Below, in pieces: positions 8,633-18,515 of a stretch of DNA of 64,000 nt; within the stretch, counting starts at the first letter, position 1; the number at the start of each line of letters is the position of its first letter. The position numbers and the translations under genes are program-made. Under the pieces are notes generated by a model that was not told the origin of the DNA, made no database searches, and worked only from the letters and a program-made list of their open reading frames with translations. The stretch is from assembly GCF_000970025.1 (NCBI RefSeq), contig NZ_CP009528.1, forward strand, positions 2,281,168-2,345,167, read 5' to 3'. This DNA is from Methanosarcina barkeri MS (GTDB lineage Archaea > Halobacteriota > Methanosarcinia > Methanosarcinales > Methanosarcinaceae).

Positions 8633-9419
8633 AATATAAATTCTCTGGCTCTGTAGAAATCCTTAATTTAATGCAAACTATTTTCACTGCTTTTTTATTT
8701 ATATTGTACACTATCAGTTTAATTTTTAGTTCTTTGACTTGATTATAGAACTTTCTTGCTCTCAGTACTTCTCCAAACTTCCTTTTGACAACAGAGAACG
8801 TTGTTTCCGCTATGTTCCTTTTATTATATTTGATTTTACCAAAGTTCAAATATAGCTTTCTTCTGTATTTTCCTCTTACTTTCTTCCTCTTTCTTTTTCT
8901 TACAGGTATAATTGAATCTGCTTTAATTTCTTCTCTAATTAGAACATGAATTTTTTCAGAATCATACTCCTTATCTAGGACGTAACATTCAGATTTTCTT
9001 GACTTATTTGATTGTCTTATCAGAGCTTTTGCATGTTTGACATCATGATCTGTTTTTTGACTGATTTTCCATCCTAATATCACCTTTTTATCTGTATCTA
9101 CTGCTATTGAAGTTTTCAGGAAGCTCCTTAGGAGCTTCCCTGTTCTTCGTGAGTAATAATGACTTGCATAAGAACTCGTAAACCCAGTTGCATCAATTGC
9201 TGTAATAGAAGCATTTTCTCCATGTGAATAAAATAGTTTTAGAGTTTTTGATAAAATTAGGTTAAACAATGAGGACGGAATTCTGGATACAAACTTTTGA
9301 AGAATAGTGTAATGAGGAACCTTATCAAGGTCAAGTTTTTCTTTTATATTACTCATAAGGTCAATAAGTTCTACAAAATCACGATAGTCTGCGCTTATAT
9401 ACTCTTTCTTTTGCTCCAG
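8622..9419 (-). pseudogene. IS5-like transposase, N-terminus deleted
   Basis: The last ~245 residues are a DDE transposase: TAIDATGF (first Asp), LDKEYDSEKIHVL (second Asp), and RNIAETTFSVVKRKFGEVLRARK (Glu region). The frame continues upstream of 9419 but there it only reads antisense to a different gene, so the transposase lacks its N-terminal part. The C-terminal end runs into GGCTCTGTAGAAATCC (8647-8662), which looks like the IS terminus. The right end was lost together with the 5' part of the neighbouring gene, implying a deletion across the junction at about 9420. Confidence 0.75.
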
Positions 9420-10175
9420 CACATGCTCTGGAATCTTCCCGAAGAGCGGGAAGTTATCCAAAAAACTGTATTTAAGCTCGTTGTCTCCGGCGGTACGAAT
9501 ACGGAAAAACTGCGCCTGGATGCTGAAGACCTGAAGACAGCACTCAGTATTGCCCTGAAAAATGAACTTCCGATCAGAGTAGTCTGTGACAGCTGTGGGG
9601 AAGAGGTTCAGTTGAGGGAAAATCTGGAACTTCATCACACTGCCTGCCAGAACCACAGCTATACTCTCAGGCAGGAAGGAAATTCGAGGATCTATCCTTA
9701 TGATAACCTGGTAAAGGAAATTGATTATCTTCATGCAAGTTCAGGAAAGAAAAATACCCTGTCTCAAGTCCAGAGAGAGGTTTTTGAAAAAGGATTCGAA
9801 TCTCTGGCTAGCAGGGTAAATAGAGTAAAACAGCGGCTTGAAGACGAAAAAGATCTTCTCAGAGACCTTATGGATGCAAACATCTGGCTTTCAACTGCTG
9901 ACAGAAACGAAGCTCTGCTCCTGTATGATACAGAAAACACACAGTTGTCATATACTGAAGCACTCATAGACGAAATTCGGAATATTTTGGGCTTGCAGAA
10001 TAAAGAAGACAGACCTATAGAGTCCAGATCCTTGAAAAATTCATCTTTTGACCTCCATATTGACCTTCATGCCACAAAACTGGAAGCAAGAAGCCAGGTG
10101 CCTGGTTCTGGCAGCAGCAGTAATGCAGCCGTTGGTTTCATAAAGGGACTCAGGTCAAGGTTTAAGCTCAGATAA
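9420..10175 (+). pseudogene. 5'-truncated gene, partner of the VWA locus (AAA-type?)
   Basis: About 250 codons beginning at the IS junction with HMLWNLPEEREVIQKTVFK. The apparent upstream continuation to 9297 is antisense transposase, so the original start is gone. It contains a possible zinc knuckle (VVCDSCGEE, then HHTACQNH), a long coiled-coil helix (RVNRVKQRLEDEKDLLRDLMD) and a Ser/Gly linker with a basic tail. It precedes a VWA-domain gene, as AAA ATPases of the MoxR/RavA type precede ViaA-like proteins, so it may be the C-terminal part of such a partner; no Walker motifs survive to prove this. Confidence 0.55.
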
Positions 10176-10299
10176 ATAAGGCTCAGGCTCAAAAAAGTAA
10201 ATATGAGGTGTTGATACGAAAAATTCAGCCGGTTTTTTGAGCAATCAGGATAACACATCCCACTGGTCTTACTCTTTTTTTTCAAGAAACCGGCTCTGA

Positions 10300-11864
10300 C
10301 ATGATTCTTTTTCTGTCCAGAGACCGGTAGCTTTCCCGCTTGAAGGAGAATTGAGAAGCACTGTTGCTTATCCCGGGATAATTCCCCGTCACTTGCGTGA
10401 GAGAATAGCTGAAGTGATTGCCCTTGAGATTCTCTTTGGACAACCATACGAAATAAAAGATGCTGAAAGGTTCATAGGACTTTTCGGAGCATTTTACCCT
10501 ATCTTTCTCACTCTGAGAAACTCAAGACCATGGCCCGACCTCCAGAAAATTGCAAAAAGAAGCAAAGGGGCCGGAGTCGCATGCCTTTAGCTTCTTCTTC
10601 CACTAATCTATGACCTTATGAAACGTTATTCAGCAACCCAAAGCCGAAATTCGGAAACGGGCTTGTTAAAAGAACTCGATGCTGAAACGGAAGCCATCCT
10701 CAGAGAGTTTGAAAAAATTCTTAAACAAACCTTTCTTCTTGGGGAAAGTTATTCAGACGACTTTTCATCCCGGAATTTTCAGGGTCCTGACATTGCTCTC
10801 CGGCAGCCTGAACTTTATGACTCTGTCCTCAATTTCATACAGCAGGACGGATGTCAGGCTTTTCTTGAAGGAATAATGGAAGGGCTTTATCACAGGATGC
10901 AGGAGTTCATCTCCGAAATGGAAGAAAACCTTGAACTTTTTGATACCCTTGCCCTTCTCTTTCCTGGTAGGAACTGGAGCTATTCTGTAAAGGAGCTTAA
11001 AAAAGAACCTTTTTATGTCCAGCTCAAGATGCTGAAAAATTATTCTGCTTTTTTTGAAAAAAACCTGACCTCAGGAGGATTGTAAATTTTATCGGCAGGC
11101 GGGAATTTGATCCTTCGGCCGACCGCATACGCTACTCTCCTTTTAGAAAAAACCGTATTCAAACTGTGAGGTTTTCGGACTCTATAAATAACCTACTGCC
11201 CATGGAAGTAGCAAAACTCCTTAACCCCGCTTTGAAGCAAATATTCTATGCTGATATGCTTGAAGGAAAGCTCCTGAGCTACCAGCTGCTCGGCAAACAC
11301 TATACCGGTCTTCCTCACATAAAACCAAGAGGGCCCATGATTGCGCTTGTTGATACATCTGGTTCCATGCATGTGGCTCCCCAGACCCTTGAGAAGTCTG
11401 CCATACTTGCAATGGCAAAGCTGATGCTTGCCCAGCAGCGGGACATGAAGGTCATCCTTTTTGCCTCAACAAGCCAGCACCTGGAAATAGAGCTCAGCAG
11501 CAGGAAAAAGATGTCAGAAAGATTTCTTAACTTCCTTCTCTACACTTTTGGTGGCGGGACGGACTTTAATACCGTGCTTGCTTCAGGTCTTAAGTCCCTT
11601 AAGGAAAAGGACTTTCGGGGTGCATACCTGCTTTTCATTACTGACAGCAAGTCAGAAATCTCCGACGAATTTGTCCTGGCTCGCTGGGAAGAGGCAAAAA
11701 AGAAGTATAATGCAAAGGTTTATTCACTGATAGTCGAAAGAAGCGGGGCAGGAGGGCTTTCGCAGATATCGGATTATACATATATGGTTGAAATGGATCA
11801 GGATTTTGATGGCAGTGGAGGAATAGTGAAACTGATAAATTGCAAGACTCAAGAAGCTGATTAA
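10300..11864 (+). pseudogene. ViaA-like VWA-domain protein, broken by amber stop and frameshift
   Basis: One gene read in pieces. The first frame (from about 10300) includes LREEIAEVIALEI-like helices and meets an in-frame TAG at 10588, then continues in the same frame to 11085 as helical sequence. A frame change near 11070 joins DLRRIVNFIGRREFDPSAD to the VWA domain (to 11864), where ALVDTSGSM provides the MIDAS DxSxS, followed by FGGGTDFN and FITDSKSE. ViaA-type proteins work with a MoxR AAA ATPase. With its truncated partner upstream this is a decayed two-gene operon. The TAG could in principle be read as pyrrolysine, but the frameshift argues for decay. Confidence 0.75.
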
Positions 11865-12187
11865 GACGTGTTTATAGTAGACATGGGTTTATAGTAGACA
11901 TTTCACATGTAAGATTTCATGAAATAAAGGAATGCCAGCTCAAGTTATCATTTTATAGAAATTTATCCTACTAAAGGCATTTTTCAGTAAACAACCCAAC
12001 TTTTCCGGTGAAACAACTACCCCCCAAAGAGATGTCTGCACCGGGTCGCACATCAAGTCCCTCATGGCCAGTTTTCTTGGGAGTTCGGAAAGCTTCGAGT
12101 TACTGTTTCCCGGATTTCCTAAATCTACGGGATTGAAACTCTGCTTTCGTTTTCCCCTGTAGTTCTATAACATAGTTCTTAAGATAG
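11865..12187. other. Intergenic region with short repeat and possible relic
   Basis: GTTTATAGTAGACAT is repeated twice at 11870-11900. On the minus strand a frame without ATG is open for about 75 codons (roughly 11950-12165) and reads through NPVDLGNPGNSNSKLSELPR; I do not recognise it. Confidence 0.4.
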
Positions 12188-13900
12188 TCAAATTGATTTA
12201 ATGTAAGGGCCAAGAATCATATCTTTATAAGATCCCCCTGCCGGAACCTTCGGATATAGGATCTCTTCCCTGTCCGTGCAAGCTTCCAAGAAGCAAGGTC
12301 CCTCTGCATTCATAAATGCTTCCATTTTCACTTTCAAATCATTTTTGCTGCTTATCCTCTCTGCGTAACTGAAACCAAATGACCTTGCAATCTCTGCAAA
12401 ATTCACATCTTTTGGCCTTTGTGTTCCTATGCGTGTTCCTTCATAATCCGCATCCTGCAAGTTCTGGACCATACCATCGCTTCTGTTGTTCAGCATAAGT
12501 ATCTTGATTGGAAGGTCCAGCGATGCGATAGTATGCAGTTCACCCAGATTCATCCTCAGACTGCCGTCACCATCGATTGCTATGACTCCTGAATGTGGGT
12601 TCGCATAATGTACACCGATTGCAGTGGGCATGGAAAATCCCATTGTGCCGAAAGAGCCAGAAGTCATGAAAGATTTGGGGCAGTACATTGGCAGATACTG
12701 TGCTGCGAGCATCTGATGATTGCCTACACCAGTGGTTATCTTTGTATTTTCATCAATGTAGTTTACAAGCATTGAAATGACCTCAGCAGCTTGTATGTAT
12801 TCGGATTTCCTGTTGTAATCCAGAGGCCACGACCTTTTCAGGTCTCTTGCACGCATCTGCCATTCCCGAATATCCAGATGGATGTTATGCTTCACAGCAT
12901 AGTTCAGCAGGTCTCGGAGCGCTGTGGCAGCATCCCCCATGAATGTGAATTTCGGGCTGCGCTCGATTTTTATCTGATGCATTTTCTCAGGATTGATATC
13001 AATGTAAGCTATGTCGGTACCTATTGCAAACCCAATCTTTTCCGCAACCCGGTCATCCCATCTTACCCCGATAGCAAAGAAGAAGTCGTTTTCCTGTATG
13101 AGCATGTTCGCGTATGGTGTACCGAACATTCCCAACATTCCCAGGTTCAGCTCATCCCTTTCGTCAACAACACTCTTTGCCATGAGTGTGTTGACAGAAG
13201 GTATTCCGAAAAGCTCATTTAATTCCCTGACGGCCTGGCTTCCGGGCTCCGAGTTCAGGCCGCCTCCAAGGTAGAGCAGGGGTCTTTTTGAGTTGAGCAA
13301 CAGCTTAAAAAAGGCTCTGCATTGTTCTTCAGTCAGGTGCCTGTCATCGTGATAACTTTCCTCAAACTTTGTGACATCCATACCACGATACTCATGTTTT
13401 TTCTTCTGCTTGTCAAGAGGGAAATCTATGACTACAGGCCCGGGTTTTCCAGACTTTGCAAAGTAATAGGCATCCTTCACTATGGTTTCGATGTCATCAC
13501 CATTTGAGAGCTGTATGACCTTCTTGGTTGCATCCTTAAAGATGCCTTTGACGTTAATGTGCTGGAAGGAATCGGTGCCTATCTTATACTCAGGGACCTG
13601 CCCTGCAAATACAAGCAGGGGGATGCTGTCCTCATATGCGTCAGCAACGCTGGTGAGCGTGTTAGTAATGGCAGGTCCGGATGTGACTATGGCTACACCG
13701 ACCCTGTTGCTCGACCGTGAATAACCTGCTGCGCTGAATGCTGCCGATTGCTCGTTGGAATTGACTATAATCTCAATATCACTATGCCCGAGGGCATGAA
13801 ATACCGGAAGTATTGCCGCTCCCGTATAGCCAAAGATGTGTTTGACACCAAGGTCCTCCAGACACTTAACCAGGACTTCTGCTCCATTCATTTCTTTCAT
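12188..13900 (-). CDS. Acetolactate-synthase-like ThDP enzyme (large subunit)
   Basis: 570 residues, the size of acetolactate synthase catalytic subunits (2 pyruvate to acetolactate + CO2, branched-chain amino acid route). Three domains: N-terminal PYR domain with catalytic Glu E50 in NEQSAAFSAAGY, central domain, and C-terminal PP domain with the ThDP/Mg motif GDGSLRMNLGELHT...LMLNNRSDGMVQ (about 443-471). The frame is open to 13933, but GGGAG sits 7 bp before the ATG at 13900 (MKEMNGAEVL), which I take as the start. No ilvN regulatory-subunit gene is next to it, so it may be a stand-alone or related ThDP enzyme rather than the biosynthetic IlvB. Confidence 0.8.
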   Translation of the reverse strand: MKEMNGAEVLVKCLEDLGVKHIFGYTGAAILPVFHALGHSDIEIIVNSNEQSAAFSAAGYSRSSNRVGVAIVTSGPAITNTLTSVADAYEDSIPLLVFAGQVPEYKIGTDSFQHINVKGIFKDATKKVIQLSNGDDIETIVKDAYYFAKSGKPGPVVIDFPLDKQKKKHEYRGMDVTKFEESYHDDRHLTEEQCRAFFKLLLNSKRPLLYLGGGLNSEPGSQAVRELNELFGIPSVNTLMAKSVVDERDELNLGMLGMFGTPYANMLIQENDFFFAIGVRWDDRVAEKIGFAIGTDIAYIDINPEKMHQIKIERSPKFTFMGDAATALRDLLNYAVKHNIHLDIREWQMRARDLKRSWPLDYNRKSEYIQAAEVISMLVNYIDENTKITTGVGNHQMLAAQYLPMYCPKSFMTSGSFGTMGFSMPTAIGVHYANPHSGVIAIDGDGSLRMNLGELHTIASLDLPIKILMLNNRSDGMVQNLQDADYEGTRIGTQRPKDVNFAEIARSFGFSYAERISSKNDLKVKMEAFMNAEGPCFLEACTDREEILYPKVPAGGSYKDMILGPYIKSI

Positions 13901-14241
13901 CTTAAAACTCCCGGAAAGAAACCAAAATGGCACAGGATGTACTATTCACTATAACAACCAAAAACAGCACAACTTGAGCCAGAATAGTTTCTTTTTCTTG
14001 CTCAAGCGAATAGTACTACCACTACTACAGCTAATAAAGAAACAGGTAAACTGGATTCCGCGTAGTTTGTGGTAGAACTTAACATTATAGAAAAAAAGGG
14101 AGAATATTATACTTAAGGATTGCCATGAGTTTTTCTGTCTCTTCAACATCGAGCGAAGGTAAGTAATCAAAAAAAGATTGCAGAGGAACTATTAATAAAC
14201 ATACCCATACAAGCTGAATGTGTCTTTTTTTCAAGTTTCAT

Positions 14242-14271
14242 GTATCCTCTTCAAATCGTATGGGTAAAACT
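14242..14271. mobile_element. Isolated transposon terminus (GTATCCTCTTCAAAT type)
   Basis: GTATCCTCTTCAAATCGTATGGGTAAAACT is nearly the same as the right terminus of the MITE at 62541-62715. It ends exactly where the family-1 MITE (14273) begins, so it looks like an element end cut by a later insertion. Confidence 0.6.
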
Positions 14272-14272
14272 C

Positions 14273-14409
14273 ACTTTCCGCAGATGTACATAAAAATGCC
14301 ACCTATTTTTTTCAATAGGACAGTAACTTAAAAGCTCATCCTGCTTTTACCGAATAATATTGGGCAAATTGGTAAATAAATTATGCATCTGTGTGCATCT
14401 GCAGAATGT
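14273..14409. mobile_element. MITE, family 1, copy 2 (137 bp)
   Basis: Left end ACTTTCCGCAGATGTACATA, right end the inverted partner (ACATTCTGCAGATGCACACA as reverse complement). It aligns end to end with 8057-8192, more diverged in the middle than at the ends. Confidence 0.8.
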
Positions 14410-14558
14410 CGGTTTAACGGCTTAATGATACTATTCTTCTCAGTTCAAGTTTGTAAGTCCTGCCTCAAACGTAGACTCAAGTAGACTCAAATTTAATTTT
14501 AGGACATGCTCTTAGATTTCTCAATTCTGGACATATTCAAGCATATTGGTACCTGGAT

Positions 14559-15263
14559 TTAGTCCACGTGTATGAAACCAGGATTTTGTGCAGGCTTGTC
14601 TCCACTGATAAAGATTCCCATATGAATCATATTTGTTTTTTTATCAGCTGTAGGAGATTCATAACTGAAAGTATGCCAACGTTCTATGAACTCATCATGT
14701 GGAATATACCCTCTGTTGCCAAGTATCCATGGGTCTTCAAAGTACACATTTTTGCTGTCTATGCCTATGACTACCATGTAGTGACTGCTCGCATTCATTT
14801 CCCAAGTTTGATTCTCATCCTTCCAGGCCTGAAGTCTAACTATTACTGGAATGCCCTTATTAATGGAGTCTCTTAAATCGTCCAGTGTCAGGTTCTCCCT
14901 AATCTCAGCTCTAAACCCCATTTTTTCTGCCCCTTCTACTATGCCGCTGGGGGTGGTGCCCTTGCGTTCAGTCTCTCCAAGAGTAGTATTGACGAGCTCA
15001 ATAAACTGGCCTTCTCCCATATCTGTACCGCCCCAGTAGCTTACTACAGCCTGAAAGCATGAAGCCCCACACGAGTAGTTGGTGGATTGGCGCACATCTG
15101 GCACCTGTAACAACATAGTTGTGTTATTCTCAGGAACTACATTTTTAACTTTGATCTCACTGGCGCCTGCAGGCATTCCTATAGCTGTTAATATTACCAA
15201 ACCAGCAACGCTTAGAAGAAATGCTGCTTTTCTTATATTCAAACTCTTATTATCTAGTTTCAT
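14559..15263 (-). CDS. Secreted C39-like cysteine peptidase
   Basis: 234 residues. Residues 12-33 form a hydrophobic signal peptide ending GASE, so export is expected. The mature part is a papain-like C39 fold: catalytic Cys C65 in NYSCGASCFQAVVSYWG, His H161 in SSHYMVVIGID, Asp D177 in FEDPWILG. No ABC-transporter domain is attached, so it resembles the stand-alone BtrH/C39_2 peptidases rather than bacteriocin exporters. Four NxT/NxS sites fit a glycosylated surface protein. Monocistronic; substrate unknown. Confidence 0.85.
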   Translation of the reverse strand: MKLDNKSLNIRKAAFLLSVAGLVILTAIGMPAGASEIKVKNVVPENNTTMLLQVPDVRQSTNYSCGASCFQAVVSYWGGTDMGEGQFIELVNTTLGETERKGTTPSGIVEGAEKMGFRAEIRENLTLDDLRDSINKGIPVIVRLQAWKDENQTWEMNASSHYMVVIGIDSKNVYFEDPWILGNRGYIPHDEFIERWHTFSYESPTADKKTNMIHMGIFISGDKPAQNPGFIHVD

Positions 15264-16088
15264 AGACGTATCCTCACAAAATTCAAATTCGGAGAAGAGA
15301 CCAAGTTTTTGCTACAGAGTATAGAGCAGGCCTCTTCAATTAAAGAGTCGTAGCTAAATAGCTTGAGCGACGATTTGTGTTTTGAATCAAAGTTACGCTG
15401 GGCACCCAGCTGCAAGCAACTGGTTATTCGACTGAAATGAAACTGTTTTATTAGTGTTTGAGTACAGTGTAAAAATTGGTTCAAGTTATTTCTTGACATA
15501 CATTTAATATCAAATAAATAATATTAAGTTTAATATTTATTTATTTAAATACAATACTAAATATTATCATTATATTTATGAGAAATAAGATTTAGAAACA
15601 AAGTAGCTGGAAACAAAGTAGCTGATTAGATGCACAAGATAATAAAAAGCTATGAAATCTGTCAAAGAAACAAAAATCTCATCTTTTTAATCTTGGGTTA
15701 AAACGATAGTTAATTTTTTAGTTGGTTTTGAGAGGTTTTTACTCGTATAAATCAAACTTACCCTGACAACTACTATAAAGGACAGACTCTAAGACGCGGT
15801 CTTAAAGTTTAAATCAATTCTACAAATGGATGATAAGTACTTTGACATTAACTTAAGGATATCATTTTATCCTTAAAGTTAACAGTTTAATACTACAATT
15901 TTTTAGTTCAAACGTAAAATTCTGTTCCGTTGTGAGATTAAGTTGAATTTTAAGACACGCTCTTAGAGTTAAAAACAATTTTTGCTAAAAAGAGACTTTT
16001 CTTAAAAGACAGGCTCTTACTAACATATTCTTAAGCCTGTTATATTTTTGATTCCTATATTTCCCTGGGCTTACTTAAGACAGTATTT
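15264..16088. other. 825-bp intergenic region
   Basis: No supported gene. A loosely conserved phrase, AATTTTA(A/G)GACA(C/T)GCTCTTAGA, occurs at 15953-15968 and again outside at about 14499-14518; related GACAG(A/G)CTCT strings are at 15781 and 16004. These look like decayed element ends. Confidence 0.4.
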
Positions 16089-17330
16089 TTACCCCAGACG
16101 GAGGATCAGGACCATGAAACTCAGATAGAGAAGGAGCAGGATAAGTCCTTCGAACTGTTTGACTCTCCATCCCGTTCGTATAAATAAGATAAGCAGGAAG
16201 CTCATCATCAGCATAAAAGGCGCTATGTAGTAAATGCTGAGGCTGGTTACCATGATAGGGTGGACAAGCCCTGCGCAGCCCAGTATCAAAAGAGTATTTG
16301 CAATGTTTGACCCTATGACATTTCCAAGAGCAATGCCAGCATAATCACTCCGGGCTGCCGAGATGGTTACCATGAGTTCGGGAACTGAAGTCCCAACCGC
16401 AACAAGGCTTATTCCGATAAGTGTCTCCGGAACTTCCAGCAGCAGAGCAAAGAAGACTGCCTGTTCGACAAAATACTTTGCCCCAATTATGATTGCAGCC
16501 CCGCTTGCTATAAGCTTGAGAAATTCTATTAAAAGGCTGGCTTTGTAAAGTTTTTCTTCTGTAACGTCGATGTCAATATCATAATATTCGGGCTCTGTTT
16601 TTGATTTGGTTCTCAATTCAGTTATCGGTTCGTTTTTAGTTCCCATTTCAATTTTGGATTCGCTTTCGTATTTAGTTCTCATTTCAATTTCGGATTCACT
16701 TTCGTGTTTCTTTTGAGCTCTTTTTCCTGTTTTCAAGGTGCCTTTTTTTGTGTCTTCAGAGTTTCGATTTCTTTTTCCGCGTTCCTGGACCTGGGGTTTA
16801 ATTCTTGATTTCAGATCGAAAAGATACTCGAATTTGAAAAAATAAATCATAAAATCTTTAAAATATATCTCTTCTTCGTGTCTTTTCACTTTATCGAGCA
16901 GGAATAAAAGATAGGCAAGATAAAATAAAATAAAAATTAAGGCTTCTAACCTCGAAATTTCGAAGTCAAGCATAAAAAGAAAGAGGAGAACAGAGGCAAA
17001 TAGCATTATATAGCCGTCCCTTCTCAGCATAACCTCTTCGGTCTTGATATTTGTCAGGAGGGCGGCCGTACTTGCAATCAGGCCTATGTTGGCAATATTT
17101 GACCCAAGTATATTGCCCATAACTATCCCGCTTGCTTGCTGGAAAGATGCCGTCAGAGAGGAGGCAAGCTCAGGTACTGATGTGCCCACGGACACAAGAG
17201 TTAATCCTATTACAAATTCGGATACTCCAAACCTTCTTGCAATCCGGGATGATGTTAGTACAAAGAGGTCTGATCCTTTTACGAGCAGTACGAGCCCGCC
17301 AAGAAATATAAGGATATTAATTACAGGCAC
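16089..17330 (-). CDS. Ca2+/Na+ (or K+) antiporter, CaCA superfamily
   Basis: 413 residues, about 10 membrane segments. Two inverted alpha repeats are clear: GLTLVSVGTSVPELASSLTAS...GNILGSNIANIG (about 38-84) and SLVAVGTSVPELMVTISAA...GNVIGSNIANT (about 310-360); the Glu of each PEL and Asn of GSN are the ion ligands in NCX structures. Between the halves (about 155-265) is a charged cytosolic loop containing an internal tandem repeat of YESESxIEMRTK units, unusual for prokaryotic members, which normally have a short loop. Start is GTG at 17330. The loop repeat looks like an expansion in frame. Confidence 0.92.
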   Translation of the reverse strand: MPVINILIFLGGLVLLVKGSDLFVLTSSRIARRFGVSEFVIGLTLVSVGTSVPELASSLTASFQQASGIVMGNILGSNIANIGLIASTAALLTNIKTEEVMLRRDGYIMLFASVLLFLFMLDFEISRLEALIFILFYLAYLLFLLDKVKRHEEEIYFKDFMIYFFKFEYLFDLKSRIKPQVQERGKRNRNSEDTKKGTLKTGKRAQKKHESESEIEMRTKYESESKIEMGTKNEPITELRTKSKTEPEYYDIDIDVTEEKLYKASLLIEFLKLIASGAAIIIGAKYFVEQAVFFALLLEVPETLIGISLVAVGTSVPELMVTISAARSDYAGIALGNVIGSNIANTLLILGCAGLVHPIMVTSLSIYYIAPFMLMMSFLLILFIRTGWRVKQFEGLILLLLYLSFMVLILRLG

Positions 17331-17393
17331 ACTGAAGTGAGAACCCGATATTTATTTAAATCTATCTTTGAACATAAAAGTGACCTGAAGTTA

Positions 17394-17516
17394 TTACCAT
17401 AAACGAAGTTATTCCATGAACGAAGTTATTCCATGAACGAAGTTATTCCATGAACGAAGTTATTCCATGAACGAAGTTATTCCATGAACGAAGTTATTCC
17501 ATGAACGAAGTTATCA
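17394..17516. repeat. 17-bp tandem repeat, 7 copies
   Basis: Near-identical units AACGAAGTTATTCCATG lie upstream of the antiporter gene and next to a MITE. No divergence in the central five copies, suggesting recent expansion. Confidence 0.9.
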
Positions 17517-17537
17517 CCATAAAAAATATTTTTAAAT

Positions 17538-17667
17538 GAGCCTATCCCAAAAGTCATTTCGTTCTTAATCATCAAGAATTTTCAGGATTGTTTTCATGAT
17601 CAGAAACTTGATTGATTGTTCGGAATACAGGATTCAGAGAAGCAATTTTGAGTTTTGGGATCAGCTC
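17538..17667. mobile_element. MITE related to the IS5-type element, copy 1 (130 bp)
   Basis: Ends GAGCCTATCCCAAAAGT and (reverse complement) GAGCTGATCCCAAAACT. Flanked by AAT on both sides, a 3-bp target duplication. The same termini bound the transposase-carrying element at 47013-47827 and a second MITE at 26478-26601. Confidence 0.85.
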
Positions 17668-17778
17668 AATTATAAAACAGGAAATACATCAAAAAATAAG
17701 TAATATAGGAAAACATATTAAAAAATAAATAATAGAGGAAATACATCAAAAAGAAAATAAGCAATACAAGGAAACGCT

Positions 17779-18357
17779 TTAAGTAAGCCTTAGTTCCATC
17801 TCATAACAGCTTTCTTTCTGGCCGCATATATTTTTTACCTTTTTTATTTTCCGAAAGCCTATTTTTTTGTATAAATATATCGCAGGAAGATTGTTTATAT
17901 TCACATATAAGAGAACGGATGATATTCCGTTTACCTTCATCTCTTCAGTACTGATCCTTAATAACCTTTCAGCAAAACCCCGGCCTCTAAAATTTTTGTC
18001 AGTTGCAATTGAGGATATTACTGATTTTTTCTCAAAACCTTTGAGGGAAATTGCAGGTTTAAGGTAGTAGACGCAGTAACCCACGATTTCATCCTTGCTC
18101 TTCATAACATAAAATATATTTTTTGAATTCTTCGAATATCTTATAAGCTTTTCCGAGCTTCCGTTTTTAAATCCTTCGGCCTGGATTCTAAGAACTTCAG
18201 GAAGCATGTCGTCTTCTATAGAAACAATATCTCCTTTTTCTATTGACTTCCATTTTTTTACCAGTAAATTACCAGTAGTATCTTGCAGTAGTTTCTTAAG
18301 ATTCATCAAGTACCCAACTGATCGGGTGTGAATTTTTATAGTACCCATTAAAATCAC
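17779..18357 (-). CDS. GNAT-family N-acetyltransferase (RimI-like), paralog A
   Basis: 192 residues. The C-terminal 110 residues are a GNAT fold: beta strands around VGYCVYYLKP, the acetyl-CoA loop in SIATDKNFRGRGFAERLL (Q/RxxGxG/A type) and the end NLPAIYLYKKIGFRKI. The N-terminal ~75 residues are an extra helical part. A sister gene of equal length and about half identical sequence lies at 19987-20565, same strand, with an insertion sequence between them. The GTG at 18357 or ATG at 18348 may start it; both paralogs share this GTGATTTTNATGGG context. Substrate unknown. Confidence 0.85.
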   Translation of the reverse strand: MILMGTIKIHTRSVGYLMNLKKLLQDTTGNLLVKKWKSIEKGDIVSIEDDMLPEVLRIQAEGFKNGSSEKLIRYSKNSKNIFYVMKSKDEIVGYCVYYLKPAISLKGFEKKSVISSIATDKNFRGRGFAERLLRISTEEMKVNGISSVLLYVNINNLPAIYLYKKIGFRKIKKVKNICGQKESCYEMELRLT

Positions 18358-18515
18358 TCTTGGGCAAGGCCGTTGGTGAAATTCTCTTTTTTAAAGTTTA
18401 CGGTTTCAAACCATTAAAAACTTCCGACTTTTTGGTGACAGAAATTTATCACAGACAAAAATTTCTCACAGCCAAGTAATTATACGCATCTTAGAAAATT
18501 CAATTTTTATTTAAA

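Noticed and set aside
10588-10590. In-frame TAG considered as a functional pyrrolysine codon
   Set aside because: A separate frameshift near 11070 and the truncated partner gene show decay; pyrrolysine reading kept only as a side note.
15260-15499. 79-codon minus-strand frame upstream of the C39 peptidase
   Set aside because: No domain, no ribosome site, composition like intergenic DNA.
17394-17516. Seven 17-bp repeats considered as a CRISPR array
   Set aside because: Units are contiguous without spacers and no cas genes are near.
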